5,667 nt of DNA, taken from JAJFVC01 sp039698075 (GTDB taxonomy: Bacteria; Planctomycetota; Planctomycetia; Pirellulales; Thermoguttaceae). The DNA lies in NCBI GenBank assembly GCA_039698075.1, contig JBDKTJ010000032.1:1-5667 (forward strand). The letters are read 5' to 3'. Below, one piece after another: positions 4,910 to 5,667 of this stretch. A program made the translations under genes and the position numbers. The notes under the pieces were generated by a model that did no database searches, was not told the DNA's origin, and was given only the letters and a program-made list of their open reading frames with translations. Each line of letters opens with the position of its first letter. The stretch's first letter is position 1.

Positions 4910-5667
4910 TCAGGTGTTCGTTTTTTCGCGTTTTTGGGCGATGATCGAAGCGAGGATCGAGATGGCCAGCAGCGAGACGATGACCAGCAGCGAGCCCCAG
5001 GGCATCTCGGAAGTTTCGGCTTTTTTGGCGCCAAACTCCAGAAGCATCTTCAAGCCGACAAAGCCCAAGATCGCGGCTAAGCCGTAATGCAGGTATCGGA
5101 ACAGTTCGACGCTGCCGGCCAGCAAAAAATATAACGCGCGAAGTCCCAAAATAGCGAAGATGTTGGAGCTGAACGCGAGAAACATATCCTTGGTGATGGC
5201 GATCACCAACGGCACGCTGTCGACGGCGAACACCACGTCGGTGCTCTCGATGACCAGGAGCGTCAGAAACATCGGCGTGATGCAGCGGCGGCCGTTTTCC
5301 TTGGCGAAAAAGTTGTGGCCGTGTTGCGCGTGGCTTCCGTGGGACACCGGCAGTAGACGCCGGGCGATCCGCAGCACGAGGTTGTTTTCCGGATGCACGT
5401 CGGCGTTGCCGTGTCGGGCCAATTTGTAGCCGGTGTAGAGCAAAAACAACCCAAACACCGGAATCACCCACTGAAAACGGTGGATCAACTCGATGCCCGC
5501 CAAAATGAAAATCAGCCGCATGACGATCGCGCCCAAAATGCCCCAGAACAGGACGCGATGCTGATACATCAGCGGGATGCCAAAGAATCGAAAGATGACG
5601 ACGAACACGAAAATGTTGTCCATCGACAGGGCTTTTTCGCTGACATAGGCGGTCAGGTATTTCGTGC
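4910..5667 (-). CDS. TerC/Alx-family integral membrane protein (5' partial)
   Basis: The frame is open to the right edge of the window, so the start is missing. An internal ATG at 5623 is not the start, because upstream codons continue the conserved family sequence (YLTAYVSEKALSMDNIFVF). About 251 residues are visible. Alx-type proteins have roughly 320, so some 60-70 N-terminal residues lie outside. Seven hydrophobic segments can be seen, including VLFWGILGAIVMRLIFILAG and FLTLLVIESTDVVFAVDSVP. The two acidic membrane motifs EKALSMDN and ESTDVVFAVDS are hallmarks of the family. Relatives are linked to tellurite resistance, to pH response (E. coli Alx) and to manganese export at the inner membrane; the ion handled here is not shown. 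A His-rich loop (HGSHAQHGH) lies between membrane segments and might bind metal. In several bacteria this family follows a manganese riboswitch, but the upstream region is not in the window. Confidence 0.93.
   Translation of the reverse strand, partial: TKYLTAYVSEKALSMDNIFVFVVIFRFFGIPLMYQHRVLFWGILGAIVMRLIFILAGIELIHRFQWVIPVFGLFLLYTGYKLARHGNADVHPENNLVLRIARRLLPVSHGSHAQHGHNFFAKENGRRCITPMFLTLLVIESTDVVFAVDSVPLVIAITKDMFLAFSSNIFAILGLRALYFLLAGSVELFRYLHYGLAAILGFVGLKMLLEFGAKKAETSEMPWGSLLVIVSLLAISILASIIAQKREKTNT

Noticed and set aside
4208..5080. Plus-strand open frame of 290 codons
   Set aside because: It is antisense to both the SDR enzyme and the TerC-like gene, each of which has unmistakable family motifs.

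Overview
The window is a GC-rich bacterial segment with five well-supported protein genes and the probable tail of a sixth. High GC at third codon positions, near absence of Shine-Dalgarno sequences, and the style of the proteins (an ExbD/MotB-like single-span coiled-coil protein ending in GSKSAAQ, and an NtrC-type regulator with an LDD Walker B) suggest a member of the Planctomycetota. That assignment is inferred from general familiarity with the phylum, not from a marker gene.

Left part, plus strand. Positions 1-126 are probably the end of an upstream gene. They are followed by a 336-residue protein (233-1243) with one N-terminal membrane span, a coiled coil and an ExbD-like C-terminal fold. 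A 162-base gap carries a perfect TATAAT and a possible 12-codon leader ORF whose stop overlaps the start of the next gene. That gene (1406-2737) encodes a complete NtrC-family response regulator: receiver, sigma-54-interacting AAA+ ATPase and Fis-type helix-turn-helix. No partner histidine kinase lies in the window.

Right part, minus strand, read from the right edge leftward. A TerC/Alx-family membrane protein, cut by the window edge, is followed 27 bases later by an NAD-dependent sugar-nucleotide epimerase/decarboxylase-type SDR enzyme. After a 286-base non-coding gap comes an unrecognised 283-residue soluble protein. It converges on the regulator gene, with 23 bases between the two stop codons.

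The most interesting signal is in the 286-base gap. A near-consensus sigma-54 promoter (CGGCAC-N5-TTGCA) sits 41 bases upstream of the unknown protein's ATG. Inverted repeats lie roughly 90-155 bases upstream of the predicted transcription start, the usual place for enhancer sites of NtrC-type activators. The neighbouring regulator and the unknown gene may therefore form a local sigma-54 circuit. No RNA genes, CRISPR arrays or mobile elements were seen. The only stretch without a gene that approaches 300 bases is 3613-3898, described below.
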